Source of the DNA: Scytonema sp. RU_4_4 | GTDB lineage: Bacteria; Cyanobacteriota; Cyanobacteriia; Cyanobacteriales; Nostocaceae | Length of the DNA: 64,000 bases | NCBI GenBank assembly: GCA_012031965.1 | Contig: JAAUSC010000004.1 | Coordinates: forward strand, 18,973 to 82,972 | Reading direction: 5' to 3' | Shown here: one piece after another, positions 28,127-37,988 of the stretch | Layout: every line of letters begins with the position of its first letter | How positions within the stretch are numbered: the first letter of the stretch is position 1 | The notes under the pieces: model-generated | Seen by the model: only the letters and a program-made list of their open reading frames with translations | Told to the model about the DNA's origin: nothing | Database searches by the model: none | Program-made: the position numbers and the translations under genes

Positions 28127-28258
28127 TCATATCAAGTCCGGTTAATCACTTATAAAAAAAATATGTCTGTCATACTGAGCGAAACGTAGTGTAGCGAAGT
28201 ATCTCGGAGATTCTTCACTTTGTTCAGAATGACAATTAATCAGCCGGACTTGATATCA
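28127..28258. repeat. MITE-like element with ATATCAAGTCCGG ends
   Basis: Inverted 13-bp ends, ATATCAAGTCCGG at 28129-28141 and its complement at 28244-28256. They enclose a second imperfect palindrome (CATACTGAGCGAAACG ... TTGTTCAGAATGAC). About 130 bp, no coding. Confidence 0.7.
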
Positions 28259-28426
28259 GAAGTCAGCTTGGGACTTCTGTACGACGCTCGTGATTCGTGA
28301 TGTGGTTTAAATCCCCACCGTCGCTTGCGGTGTCTACAATTGGTTTGGTGCTGCACCGAGCCAATCATATTGCTGTTAGCGCAGCGGGGCGTAGCCCGTT
28401 CTGCGTTCTGACCTATGTGTTCTTCT
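28259..28426. other. Spacer with GC-rich dispersed repeat
   Basis: Contains GCAGCGGGGCGTAGCCCGTTCT, a repeat block also present at 50.9 and 51.1 kb. No gene seen. Confidence 0.5.
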
Positions 28427-31400
28427 TCAATTTTGGCTAGATTTGTCCAAGTGTTGTAGAACGGTGTTCACTTTGTTTATTAACTCAGCGGTCGAAAACC
28501 CTTTTGTGAGATAATCCGTGGCTCCCAAACGTTTTGCTTCATCGAACCACTCCTCCGATAACCGCGAAGAGATAACGAGAATTGGGACAGTCATTCCGGC
28601 TTGGCGACAGCGATCGATCAGCGTAAAGCCATCCATAGTGGGCATTTCAATATCGGTAATCACCAAACTCGGATGACGGTGATCTTGTAACCAATTCCAG
28701 GCTTCTTGTCCATCAGCACAGGTATAAGTGGCATAACCATAAGTATTCAGGCTCGCTTCCAGCCGTCGCCGCATGAGGGCTGCATCATCCACAATCAGGA
28801 TCGTTGGAGCAAGGCGATCGGACTGCCAATCTTCTGGTTCCGATGGCTGAATTGGCGCTGACTCAAAGGTTGTGATCGAGGAGGTGCGTAACCATTCTAC
28901 CAATGCGCGAGCCTCTAGTACAGGAATTAGGGAACCATTGGGCTGTAAGCTCAGACCAATTAATCCGTCTGGTGCAACCAACGGAGTTGGCAGTGGGTTA
29001 ATAATGAGCTCCGATTGTTCCAGAAGTTCGTCAGCAAGTAACCAGATGCCTTGCTGCGATCCCTGAGCAGAAATGTAAACACAAACGGCTGTATCCGGTA
29101 ATGAACGGCTGGTCGATCGGCGTTGCCAGTATTCCCACAAATCTAAAGCAGGCGTCGAGCCAGTGTCATCCTGAATTGTCCAGAATGAGTAGGCTGAATG
29201 AGAATCGCTTGTCTGGCTTGCATTCAAGGTACTGAAGAGTGTGATGGTCCTGATGTCATCTACAGGAATCGCAAAGGTTTGATGCCCCGCCTGCAACAAT
29301 ATACAGGGAACTAACAAGCGAGGCACTGGAAACTCTAGATGAAAGGTTGTTCCTGCCCCCGGAATCGTATGCAGGCTAAGGCGTCCCCTTAATTGAGCCA
29401 CTTGCGCTGCAACTACATCCATGCCAACGCCTCGCCCGGAAATCTCGCTTACTTGGGTTTCGGACGTGAAACCAGGCTGACAAATCACAGCCAGGAGTTC
29501 AGCAGGCGTTTGCGTACTAGTGAGCGGTAAGCCCAGCGTTGCTGCTCTGGTTCGGATGGCTTGGGAATCAATGCCGTGACCGTCATCGGCTAATTCAAGT
29601 TGGAACGTATTCCCTTGTCGCTTCAAAGATAGAACGATGGTACCTTGTTCTGGCTTGCCTTGGGCAACTCGCTCTGCTGGAGATTCCAACCCATGATCGT
29701 AAGCATTGCGAATCAAGTGCAGTAAAGCAGGCTCCAGGTTGCGCGCGATGCTGACATCAAGTTCAGTTTGCTCTCCTTGAAGGACCAATTGAGCTGGCTT
29801 GCCATAGCGAGTCGTGAGGTCTCGCAGAATTGCCCTAACTCGAAACCCTAGACTGTGGAACGGAACAAGCCGAGTGTCCTCAACTGTATTTTGCAGTTGC
29901 AGAACGCTGGTGTCCACATTATACATATTCTCCGTGATTTGCTGTGCAGTTTTTCTCGCTTCGGCTCCAATTTCCGAAAGGCGCAGGCTTGACTCCAGCA
30001 GGCGATTGATGACGCTATATCCCTGACGATAGCGTTCGGGCTTAGGTCCTTGTGCAAAGGCTTGTGTGCTCAAATCACTTAATAGCGCATAGTCGTCCTG
30101 AATTTGCCGCAGATGAGTGATGTACTGAATACCTTCCTGGGCTAGAGCGACAATCTGCGAGATTTGGTTTTGCAACGTCTGATAAAACCCCTGAGTTGTT
30201 CGGAGCGAGAGGAGGGTGTCAACCAGGTATTGCGCTGATCGATCCAGCTTCTCTAGGGGCACCGGGATCTGAACTTTCTGCGGATCTGCGCTGAGAGAGT
30301 TGGGCTTAGAGGGAGGCGAGTCAGGCAGGGCAGAAGGTTGCGAGAGCAGGCGCGGTTCACTTGTTATCCAAGGGGGTAACTGAGCTGAATCGGGGGATTC
30401 AGAAAGCTCACTCGTCTGTATAGGCTGATCCAACCATACCGGAACCTGACTGAGGTCTGGCAGGTCGTTTACTGGATGGCGATCGCCATCTAATAATTGA
30501 GGGTCAGCATTAGCAGCCGCGTCAGCCGGATGAAGCTCATCAACAACCTCACTCACTTCAGCAAAGTTTGCCAGATTAGACAGCAGCGTTAAGGGATCCA
30601 AAAAGCTGGCAACGTCGAGTGATGGGGCTGCTTCAGTCTGCTTCAGTTCGTCCAACCATGCGGTGGCTTGGTCTGTCCTCAAGCAGAGGGTATCGGATTG
30701 TGGCGGTAAGTCAGCGTCCAATGGGTCTGAATCAACGGCTGGCGCGAGGTCTAACCGGGGTTGATGATCAGCAACCTGTGTAATGTCGGTGCTCTCAGAC
30801 TCGAAGCAAACAGGGCTCCCGCTTTGCTTGGCACAGGTTTTGAGGGTTTGGAAAAACCGCAGCCACTGCGATCGCCAAACCGCATTCTCCGGTTGAGTGA
30901 ACAGCGCTTGAGCCTGATGCAACAAATCCGTCCAGCCTGAGGCAAATTCTAGTTCTTGACCGATTTGTTGGAGTTGGGCTAAAGTCTGCTGTGCGATGTT
31001 CAGCATTGCCGGAGGCACAGTGCCCTGATTGGGTAATCGTTCCAATGCAATTTCCAACTCCAGGACGACCAGATCAAATCCTTGCTCAGCGAAGTCTTGA
31101 TGGAGTTGTTTTAGCTCATCCCACTGCGACAGGTATTGCTCCTGAATCGTCTTGTGCAGTGTCTGAATCCGATCGAGTAACGGTTTGGTTTCTTGTGAGT
31201 TCTGAAGTTCTAGGGTTCCAGTTAACAATTCACCCGCCTCCAGCAAAGCTTGGCTGAGATAACCATCTGCCAGGGGCGGAGCAAGATCCAGGTAGCGCAA
31301 ATCGGCGAGAATTTCTTCTAGGGCGGTCGCAACTTGTAGAATTGCTTCAGCCGCCACCGTCACGGCACCGCCCTTGATGGTATGGATACAGCGGTAAAGC

Positions 31401-31570
31401 TCTTGAATATCGGTTTTCCAGGAGTCAACTTGAAAGTGCTGTACAATTTGACTATATCGCTGCAGGTAGTTCTGAGTATCGACGACAAACAGGCTACATA
31501 ACTCCTGTTGCAGTTGAGCGTCAGCAATTGCGTCTACTTCTTGGAACGGATTAGTTTCTGGGTTCGACAT
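28427..31570 (-). CDS. pixL: CheA-type hybrid histidine kinase/response regulator (PixL/TaxAY-like)
   Basis: 1047 residues, last gene of the six-gene chemosensory operon. Order: HPt domain with phospho-acceptor His63 (CIHTIKGGA), a long variable region rich in Asp/Pro/Ser (about 270-420), dimerisation helices (VPLEKLDRSAQYLVDTLLSL), HATPase with N-box HLIRNAYDHGLES and G-boxes ADDGHGID and ISGRGVGMDVV, CheW-like domain (about 760-890), and a C-terminal receiver with the phospho-Asp in VITDIEMP. The fused CheY-like receiver is usual for cyanobacterial CheA. It starts two bases after the stop of the receptor gene upstream, so it is tightly coupled. It should phosphorylate the two regulators at the start of the operon. 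Confidence 0.92.
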   Translation of the reverse strand: MSNPETNPFQEVDAIADAQLQQELCSLFVVDTQNYLQRYSQIVQHFQVDSWKTDIQELYRCIHTIKGGAVTVAAEAILQVATALEEILADLRYLDLAPPLADGYLSQALLEAGELLTGTLELQNSQETKPLLDRIQTLHKTIQEQYLSQWDELKQLHQDFAEQGFDLVVLELEIALERLPNQGTVPPAMLNIAQQTLAQLQQIGQELEFASGWTDLLHQAQALFTQPENAVWRSQWLRFFQTLKTCAKQSGSPVCFESESTDITQVADHQPRLDLAPAVDSDPLDADLPPQSDTLCLRTDQATAWLDELKQTEAAPSLDVASFLDPLTLLSNLANFAEVSEVVDELHPADAAANADPQLLDGDRHPVNDLPDLSQVPVWLDQPIQTSELSESPDSAQLPPWITSEPRLLSQPSALPDSPPSKPNSLSADPQKVQIPVPLEKLDRSAQYLVDTLLSLRTTQGFYQTLQNQISQIVALAQEGIQYITHLRQIQDDYALLSDLSTQAFAQGPKPERYRQGYSVINRLLESSLRLSEIGAEARKTAQQITENMYNVDTSVLQLQNTVEDTRLVPFHSLGFRVRAILRDLTTRYGKPAQLVLQGEQTELDVSIARNLEPALLHLIRNAYDHGLESPAERVAQGKPEQGTIVLSLKRQGNTFQLELADDGHGIDSQAIRTRAATLGLPLTSTQTPAELLAVICQPGFTSETQVSEISGRGVGMDVVAAQVAQLRGRLSLHTIPGAGTTFHLEFPVPRLLVPCILLQAGHQTFAIPVDDIRTITLFSTLNASQTSDSHSAYSFWTIQDDTGSTPALDLWEYWQRRSTSRSLPDTAVCVYISAQGSQQGIWLLADELLEQSELIINPLPTPLVAPDGLIGLSLQPNGSLIPVLEARALVEWLRTSSITTFESAPIQPSEPEDWQSDRLAPTILIVDDAALMRRRLEASLNTYGYATYTCADGQEAWNWLQDHRHPSLVITDIEMPTMDGFTLIDRCRQAGMTVPILVISSRLSEEWFDEAKRLGATDYLTKGFSTAELINKVNTVLQHLDKSSQN

Positions 31571-31572
31571 AG

Positions 31573-33966
31573 TTACCGAACCTCCTTGCCCCGGAAGCTC
31601 TTGTTTTCTAACGAATCTTGCTCAAAACTTGGCGGTAAACGGAAAAATTCAACGTTGTGGAGTAAAGTACGGGCTAATTGTTCCATTTGTTTTGCCTGTT
31701 CTTTTGTCGTATCGGCTCGGTTCAACGTTTCAGCAGCGATCGCGGAAATACTATGAATTGACTGCAAAGTCCTTTGGGTAGCATCTGCAATGGCTTGGCT
31801 AGATTTCGTCATGCGCTGTCCCATTTGTGCCACTCGTTCACTGACTACCGTAACGGTATCAAATGCTTTGTGAGACTGATTCACACCGGAGGTTAAACGG
31901 TTTACCTGCTGATTGATCTGCTGCACATCGTGGTTCAAACCAGAAACAACGGTCTGAATCTGGTCTGTACGCTGCTGCTGCAAAACCAGGCTTTGGTTTG
32001 TTTGAGTTGCTAACTGATTGACTTGGGCTGCAATGGTTTCAAATTCGCGAGTAATCACCGCTAGCTGTTCAGGATCTTGCTGTGCTGAAGCACGACTCGC
32101 CAATATGGAAGCATTCACAGCGAGTATTCGGGTCATAGCGGCAATGCGCTTTTGATCTTTGGCAAACTGCGCCGCTAGATCCACGTAATTGGTGAGGGTT
32201 TCCGTGCGTTTGACAATTTGATTGATATCTTGCTGAAGTCCCGTAATCCCTTTGGTCATCGCCTTCGCTTCCTGCTGTCCCTGGGCGATCGCACTCCGTG
32301 TCAATTCAACAGCTTCACTCGTTGCAACGGCTTGCTTCGTAATGTCTTGAGAGAGTTCGTTGACGACTTCTATCAAGCTTTGCACTTGTACAGCGGATTG
32401 GGTTTGCTGTTGAACATGACCTGCGACAGTCACCGCCAATTGCTCTAAGTCCTGAGTACCTTGAGTCATCTGCTTAGCCGCAGTTAAGGCGATCGCCATA
32501 ATTTGTCCCAACCGCTCAATCAAGCGGTTTAAAATATCCGCCACCAGCCCCGTCATCTGGTGACTCACCTGAGCTTCTACCGTCAAATCACCATTCTCGA
32601 TCGCAGCCACTACATTGAGAATGTGTTCTACCTCCCCTTGCAGGGACTGGCTTTCTAGTTCTGCCTTCTTTGCCTGTTTCAATCGCATTTCCGCCTGGAC
32701 AGTATGGGCAACTTCTTGCCGAATTTGCTCCTCATTGGCTTTGATTTGTTCTAGCAAGTTAAAGAATGTCACAGAAAGTTGTCCAATTTCATCTTGATGC
32801 TCTGATAACGCGAGGATTTGCTCATCTTTAGCCGCTAACTGATGACATGCCTCTAAAATGGGGTGCAACCGGCGATTGAGAGAACGAATCGCCAGGATGA
32901 GAATGAGGGCAAGTAACAGCCCCGCAGTCACTGTCCCCCCTACTGTCATCAACGCCACTCGATTAAAAATCGCATTGTAGGGGACAAAGGCTAAGGCAAT
33001 CCAGTTACTTTCAGGAACTTGTGCGTAAGCCCAATATCCTTTTTCACCTTCTATCAGACCAGATTCCCCAACCTTCATCTGAGACCATACCGCCTCTAGA
33101 CCTGGAATCGACTGATAAGTTTTTGAATTGCGCTTGCTCTTTGGAGCAGCGGGATAGGAAACAACCTGCCCCGTTTTGGTCAACAGCGCAAAATATCCCG
33201 CTTGATACAACACCGAATCGTTAAGCACCTTATTAAAGGAGGTGCTGTCTAGATCCACAAAAACAGAGCCTAACCAGTTACCTCGCTCATCTAAGATCTG
33301 GGAGTAGTAGGTCGATTGAATCTGATTGCCATATTGATAAGGCTGTGACCAAACGTCCTTTTGAGGCAAAAAGTAGTTTTTGTAGCGATCGCTTTCAGGA
33401 TAAAAATTGCCAGACTGAGTACCATTAATAAATCGAATCTTATCATTGGGTGGAGGCAGCAGTTGACCGCTCGCATTTGGATTCCCTGAATCCACATGAA
33501 AGTAGGAGAAGAACCACGCTTGCTCTGGTAACACTCCATTTTCACTTTGACCAAAACCTAAGCCAACCACAGATACGGGTCGGTCTTCAAACAATTCAAA
33601 CGTTAACCGACGGTAGGTTTCTGGAGTTTTCGCCTTCTGAACATGCAGCGTCAGGATGCTGGTTCGGAGTGTGTTTGCCAAAAGTTCAGCTTGCTCGATG
33701 GTGTTTGTGACGACGTGAACTTTGTCGCTCAGGGTTTGCTGAATTTCCTCTTTTGCCTGAAATTTGACGATCTCCCCAAAGAGCAACGCAATCCCGCCGA
33801 TACCGACTAAAGCCCCTCCCATGACTGAGATGAACAGTTGAGTACCGACTGACCTAAAACGAAATCGTTTAATGCCCGGAAGCTGTAGCACCTTCTGGAG
33901 GACATTTCCAGACGCTTTCGTTTGCTGAGCTAGGGTGGACTGTGAGTTGTCAGACGTAGAAGTCAT
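31573..33966 (-). CDS. Methyl-accepting chemotaxis protein (PixJ2-like)
   Basis: 797-residue transmembrane receptor. TM1 at about 45-67 (LFISVMGGALVGIGGIALLFG), a periplasmic double-Cache-like sensor (about 70-330, with FSYFHVDSGNPNASG and GNWLGSVFVDLDS), TM2 at about 345-370, HAMP, a second HAMP-like segment (VVAAIENGDLTVEAQVSHQMTG) and a signalling domain whose tip includes ITREFETIAAQVNQLATQ. No GAF or phytochrome domain. Its neighbours are another receptor upstream (gap 53 bp) and cheA downstream (gap 2 bp). The ligand is unknown; Cache domains usually bind small molecules such as amino or organic acids. Confidence 0.9.
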   Translation of the reverse strand: MTSTSDNSQSTLAQQTKASGNVLQKVLQLPGIKRFRFRSVGTQLFISVMGGALVGIGGIALLFGEIVKFQAKEEIQQTLSDKVHVVTNTIEQAELLANTLRTSILTLHVQKAKTPETYRRLTFELFEDRPVSVVGLGFGQSENGVLPEQAWFFSYFHVDSGNPNASGQLLPPPNDKIRFINGTQSGNFYPESDRYKNYFLPQKDVWSQPYQYGNQIQSTYYSQILDERGNWLGSVFVDLDSTSFNKVLNDSVLYQAGYFALLTKTGQVVSYPAAPKSKRNSKTYQSIPGLEAVWSQMKVGESGLIEGEKGYWAYAQVPESNWIALAFVPYNAIFNRVALMTVGGTVTAGLLLALILILAIRSLNRRLHPILEACHQLAAKDEQILALSEHQDEIGQLSVTFFNLLEQIKANEEQIRQEVAHTVQAEMRLKQAKKAELESQSLQGEVEHILNVVAAIENGDLTVEAQVSHQMTGLVADILNRLIERLGQIMAIALTAAKQMTQGTQDLEQLAVTVAGHVQQQTQSAVQVQSLIEVVNELSQDITKQAVATSEAVELTRSAIAQGQQEAKAMTKGITGLQQDINQIVKRTETLTNYVDLAAQFAKDQKRIAAMTRILAVNASILASRASAQQDPEQLAVITREFETIAAQVNQLATQTNQSLVLQQQRTDQIQTVVSGLNHDVQQINQQVNRLTSGVNQSHKAFDTVTVVSERVAQMGQRMTKSSQAIADATQRTLQSIHSISAIAAETLNRADTTKEQAKQMEQLARTLLHNVEFFRLPPSFEQDSLENKSFRGKEVR

Positions 33967-34019
33967 AGGAGATTATGAAAAGGGAGAAAGGGAATGAGAC
34001 CATTCGGAGGGACTGTTAA

Positions 34020-36956
34020 TCAAACCCCCGGCTGAATCTCTACAGTGGTGGCTTTATCTTGGGAAAGGTCTACTGGCTCTTCCGTTTGTGTAGGTTGCAG
34101 GTCTGGAGTAGGTAAGCGGAAGAATTGCACAGTCTGGAGGAGCTGAGTCGATAAGGCATCAATTCGATCGGATTGATGTTGAGAAGTTTGGGTCAGTTCT
34201 GCGGTTTTCGCTGCAAGTTCAGCGATAACTCGCATCACCCCAGCAGTTGTTTGAACGGCATCAACAATGTTCTGACTAAACTGGGCAACCGCCTCACCCG
34301 CTTGAACCGCTTCGTCTGTGATGGTCTGCACATTGTTGAACACTTGATTGGATTGCTCAACCCCTTGAGTAAATCCTCTCACCAGTTCACCCAAACTCTG
34401 TACATCTGCATCGATCTCTGAAACAGCACTATGGATTTGAGTACTTTGTCGCTCCAGCGTCACCAGCCCTTCACTGGTTTGCTGAGCCAGCTTACTGACT
34501 TGGTCGGCAATTGAGTCAAATTCTCGCGCAACCACGACAAATTGTCTTGGATCTCGTTGTTGAGAAGCTCTGGCTGCGACGAGTGAGGCATTCATTGCTA
34601 AGGTTTGAGTAATAAATGCGATCTGGCTTTGATCTTGGACGAACTGATCCGCCAACCCCACAAATTCCCCCAGGGTTTTCATTCGCTGGATGATCCGATC
34701 GGTTCCTTCGTACAAAACCTGAATTCCTTGAGTCATTGTGGCAATCACATCCTGCCCTAGCGCTACTGTACTGTATACGGTTCGCAGTGATTCGCTAGCT
34801 ATGTTCACCCGTTCTGCAGAATCTTGAGCAGCATGCTCTGCTTGTTCTGTCAAGTGCAACACCTGCGCGGCAGCCTGCGCTTGCTGTTGAGCATTGGATG
34901 CTACCGTTCGAGCCAGTTCTTTTTGCTGATTGGCTCCCTTTGATACCTGACGTGTCGCCTCTAAAACCTGGTTCAAAACGTAGGCAAGTCGCTCAATCAA
35001 GCGGTTAAAAATGTCAGAAACCAGACCTGTCATGCGATCGCTGACCTGAGCCTGCACCGTCAAGTCACCTTCCTCAACCGCAGAAACCACATCCAGGAGA
35101 TGTCCTACCTCACCTTGTAAGATTTCACTTTCCAGCGCCAGAGCAATCAAACTGGCAATGGAGTAGATAAAGGTTTGTTCCTCGGGTTTCCATTCTCGTC
35201 GAGTTTCCAACTGTTCACAGCAGACAACTCCCACCACACGATTTGCGGTTTGAATGGGAAAATCTAGCATCGATACGATGTTTAGCGGTATCAAATATGG
35301 CTCTGCTAACTCGATCGTTCGAGGATCACTCTGGACATCCGGCGCATTGACTAAACCATCGTTTGTTAGCGCCGTAAAATAGCTCGGACAATCTGCAACA
35401 CGGAGTTCTGATCCTTCTAAGTGTTGATTTGAGGAACGTTCATATAAATCAATACAGTTGAGCTGCGATCGATCTGAGGTGTAGAGCCAGACGCTGACGC
35501 GTCCTATTTCTAGAGTATGAGCAATGGTTTCTGTGAAGGTTCTAGCTGCTTCCTTGGTTTTCCCCTGAATCAATGCTTCATTTCGAGCCAAGTTAGACAA
35601 CACATCGTTGTATTGACTGAGTTGAGCTGCATTCCATTGCAAGGTTCTCAACAGTTCTTGAATCTGGTCAGCCATGCGGTTGAGGTTGTCACCTAGGGTT
35701 GTCACCTCATCAGAGCCCCCGATCGTCAGACGAGTCTCAAAATTTCCCTGCCCAAATTGCTCCACTGTCACTGCGGCGACTTCAATGGGTTTTATCCCTT
35801 GCTTGGCAATCATACTTGCAGCAATACCGATCACGATAATGCTCAGTAAAGTTCCCCAAAAGAACAATTGTTGCAAGCTTTGTTGCGCTCGAAACGCCTC
35901 CTCAAGCTCAGTTTCCACTAGAATAAACCACCCCAGATTGGGCAAACGACCGACCGTAGGCACGACCGCATATCCCAACAGTTCATCTTCCTTGTCTATG
36001 ACATCGACCGTTAGCAAGGATCCTGACGTGGCGGTTTTCCGGAGTTGAGCAAGCTTAGGGAAAAGTTCATCGGCGATTTTGCCTAGATGGGCACTGCGTT
36101 GCTCTTGCGCCCCTTCTTGAGACTTGTCGTCTTTACCGGCATTTTCACGCTCATCACGGGTTTCGGGTGCATCATCAGCATCTGTTTCCGCAATTTCAGT
36201 TGAGAGGAAGATTTTGCCGCTCTTATCTACGAAGTGATATTCCCCAAGAACATCAAAGCCCTTCAGCAATTCTTTGATCGCTGCGGTCGGGATACGGGTT
36301 CGTATCACCCCAATCACTTGCCCAGTATCACTATCCTTGACAGGAGCAGCAACAAAAATTTGTTCCGTTTTCGTGGAACTCGACATCCTGGGCTGAGAAA
36401 TGAACGGACGCCCCGTTGCCATGACTTCCCGAAAGTAATCATCATTTTTATGATTGTTATGGGCTATTCCACCAGTGACGGCAATTTCATGACCGTCTTT
36501 ATCCAGAAATGCAATACTGTTGTAAGCGTTGCCGTAGGCTGTAATCCAGTTACTGAGGAACTGTTCCTTTTCCGCAATGGTTAGACTGGATCGTAGCCTA
36601 GGATTAGCCAAAAAAGGTTGTCGAGCGAGCACTTCAATGTCACCATAGCGCTCGAACATAAAACGGCTGACTTTATCTGCCAAAAGTTCTGCGTTGACTT
36701 GTTCGCTTTGCTCAACTTGCTTCGTGATAATTTGGTCAGCGACCACATACCCCGCTGTACCAGTCAGCAGTACCGGTAGGGTGCCAATTCCAACGGCAAG
36801 GAGTGTTGTCTTGAAGCGTAGACTTGACCAAAAGGAACGCTTGTGAACCCCTGAACGATTATTTTGGTTCGTCCAAGCCTGAAGAGTCGAGTCCTGTCCG
36901 TTAAATGGAGTAACTTCCTCAGACCGTGATTCGGGTTTTGATGAAGTGGTTGTCAT
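34020..36956 (-). CDS. Methyl-accepting chemotaxis protein with Cache and GAF domains (PixJ-like)
   Basis: 978 residues. TM1 at about 50-75 (LLAVGIGTLPVLLTGTAGYVV), a large periplasmic Cache region to about 360 that contains an acidic low-complexity insertion (DADDAPETRDERENAGKDDK), TM2 (FFWGTLLSIIVIGIAAS), HAMP at about 390-440, one GAF domain at about 455-600, a HAMP-like segment (VVSAVEEGDLTVQAQVSDRMTG) and the signalling domain (VVAREFDSIADQVSKLAQQ). In Synechocystis PixJ1, the GAF carries a bilin on a conserved Cys-His. I see no such CH pair in this GAF (it reads VVGVVCCEQLETRREWK), so light sensing is doubtful. Confidence 0.88.
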   Translation of the reverse strand: MTTTSSKPESRSEEVTPFNGQDSTLQAWTNQNNRSGVHKRSFWSSLRFKTTLLAVGIGTLPVLLTGTAGYVVADQIITKQVEQSEQVNAELLADKVSRFMFERYGDIEVLARQPFLANPRLRSSLTIAEKEQFLSNWITAYGNAYNSIAFLDKDGHEIAVTGGIAHNNHKNDDYFREVMATGRPFISQPRMSSSTKTEQIFVAAPVKDSDTGQVIGVIRTRIPTAAIKELLKGFDVLGEYHFVDKSGKIFLSTEIAETDADDAPETRDERENAGKDDKSQEGAQEQRSAHLGKIADELFPKLAQLRKTATSGSLLTVDVIDKEDELLGYAVVPTVGRLPNLGWFILVETELEEAFRAQQSLQQLFFWGTLLSIIVIGIAASMIAKQGIKPIEVAAVTVEQFGQGNFETRLTIGGSDEVTTLGDNLNRMADQIQELLRTLQWNAAQLSQYNDVLSNLARNEALIQGKTKEAARTFTETIAHTLEIGRVSVWLYTSDRSQLNCIDLYERSSNQHLEGSELRVADCPSYFTALTNDGLVNAPDVQSDPRTIELAEPYLIPLNIVSMLDFPIQTANRVVGVVCCEQLETRREWKPEEQTFIYSIASLIALALESEILQGEVGHLLDVVSAVEEGDLTVQAQVSDRMTGLVSDIFNRLIERLAYVLNQVLEATRQVSKGANQQKELARTVASNAQQQAQAAAQVLHLTEQAEHAAQDSAERVNIASESLRTVYSTVALGQDVIATMTQGIQVLYEGTDRIIQRMKTLGEFVGLADQFVQDQSQIAFITQTLAMNASLVAARASQQRDPRQFVVVAREFDSIADQVSKLAQQTSEGLVTLERQSTQIHSAVSEIDADVQSLGELVRGFTQGVEQSNQVFNNVQTITDEAVQAGEAVAQFSQNIVDAVQTTAGVMRVIAELAAKTAELTQTSQHQSDRIDALSTQLLQTVQFFRLPTPDLQPTQTEEPVDLSQDKATTVEIQPGV

Positions 36957-37139
36957 GATTACCTGGAAATATTACCTGGAGATATTACCTGGAGATATTG
37001 CTCAAAACTTGACTGAAAAATGGAATGTTTATAGAAGATGTTTTTTAGAACAGATCTCACAAAAGGTGTATACAGTGATAACTGCACCCAGGACTTAACT
37101 CAGAATTGAACTGAAACGGCTGCTGCAATGCACTCAACT

Positions 37140-37613
37140 CTACCGCTGTGGCTGCCAAACTTGATCTGGAATATCTTGGAGCTGAAATTGCCGTCGAGTC
37201 AACTCAGGCGCAGAGTCTTGCGTCTCTGAAATATTGCCAATGACTCGATCGACCACAATTCCAACACCAGCGAGTTTCTCGGTAACTCGATTCAAGCGGA
37301 CAACATGCAAGACTTCCGTAAAAGCGGAACGGACAGGCTGACCAGGGTTTTCTGAGAGAAAAATGGAGGAGGAAATAAGGGGAACAACATCACCTTGATG
37401 ATGAGTAACCCCTAAAAGGATAGGGCTGTAGCAGGGTAGGGTGAGTATCTGCAATCGCTTAACAAGCATAATTTCAGCAACCCAACGGGACGGGAAAACA
37501 ATTTGCTGTTGCCCGATTTCGGTGAGAATGTAGTGATGTTGCAACAAGGGTAGGGGCAACATCATACCAGATTCTGCATCGATCGAAATTTCGTTAGAAA
37601 CATCCATAAGCAT
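37140..37613 (-). CDS. pixI: CheW-like coupling protein (PixI-like)
   Basis: 157 residues forming one CheW domain: beta strands around YILTEIGQQQIVFPSRWVAEIML, LLGVTHHQGDVVPLIS and VGIVVDRVIGNISE are the usual five-strand barrels. It links receptors to the CheA kinase on the cytoplasmic side. ATG 37613 comes one base after the stop of the CheY-like gene, so translation is probably coupled. The annotated frame could begin 27 bases further upstream inside that gene, which I consider less likely. Third in the operon order G-H-I-J1-J2-L. Confidence 0.88.
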   Translation of the reverse strand: MLMDVSNEISIDAESGMMLPLPLLQHHYILTEIGQQQIVFPSRWVAEIMLVKRLQILTLPCYSPILLGVTHHQGDVVPLISSSIFLSENPGQPVRSAFTEVLHVVRLNRVTEKLAGVGIVVDRVIGNISETQDSAPELTRRQFQLQDIPDQVWQPQR

Positions 37614-37614
37614 T

Positions 37615-37974
37615 TCAAAGCCTCTGCAAAGTTTGCTCAAGGCGCTCCCGGCTAATCGGTTTCGTCAGATAGTCATCAGCACCCCCTCGCGTGAGACCGT
37701 AGTTGATTTCTATAGGCGTTTTTTTGCAGGAATAAAAGATGACGTGCTGATTCTCTGTGCGTTGATTCAATCGCAGTTCTCTTAGGAATTTATAGCCATC
37801 TTTTTCGGGCATTACGATGTCTAGAAATACAGAAGCATATTTGCTGGTTGCGAGCTTTTCTATGACTCCTGCTGTATTCTCGTAAGCCTCAACTTGATGT
37901 CCCAAATCCTCAAGTAGGGAGGCTAAAAAATGCCGGTCTACAGCACTATCATCAACAATCAAAAATCGCATCAC
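37615..37974 (-). CDS. pixH: CheY-like response regulator (PixH-like)
   Basis: 119-residue stand-alone receiver. Acidic pair in FLIVDDSAVDRHFL, phospho-Asp in SVFLDIVMPEKDGYKFL, Thr/Ser position in VIFYSCKKT and Lys in DDYLTKPISRERL. In Synechocystis, PixH acts opposite PixG in setting the direction of pilus-driven motility by affecting PilB. The gene lies 14 bp downstream of the PatA-type regulator gene. Confidence 0.9.
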   Translation of the reverse strand: MMRFLIVDDSAVDRHFLASLLEDLGHQVEAYENTAGVIEKLATSKYASVFLDIVMPEKDGYKFLRELRLNQRTENQHVIFYSCKKTPIEINYGLTRGGADDYLTKPISRERLEQTLQRL

Positions 37975-37988
37975 CTTTCTCTCCTAGG

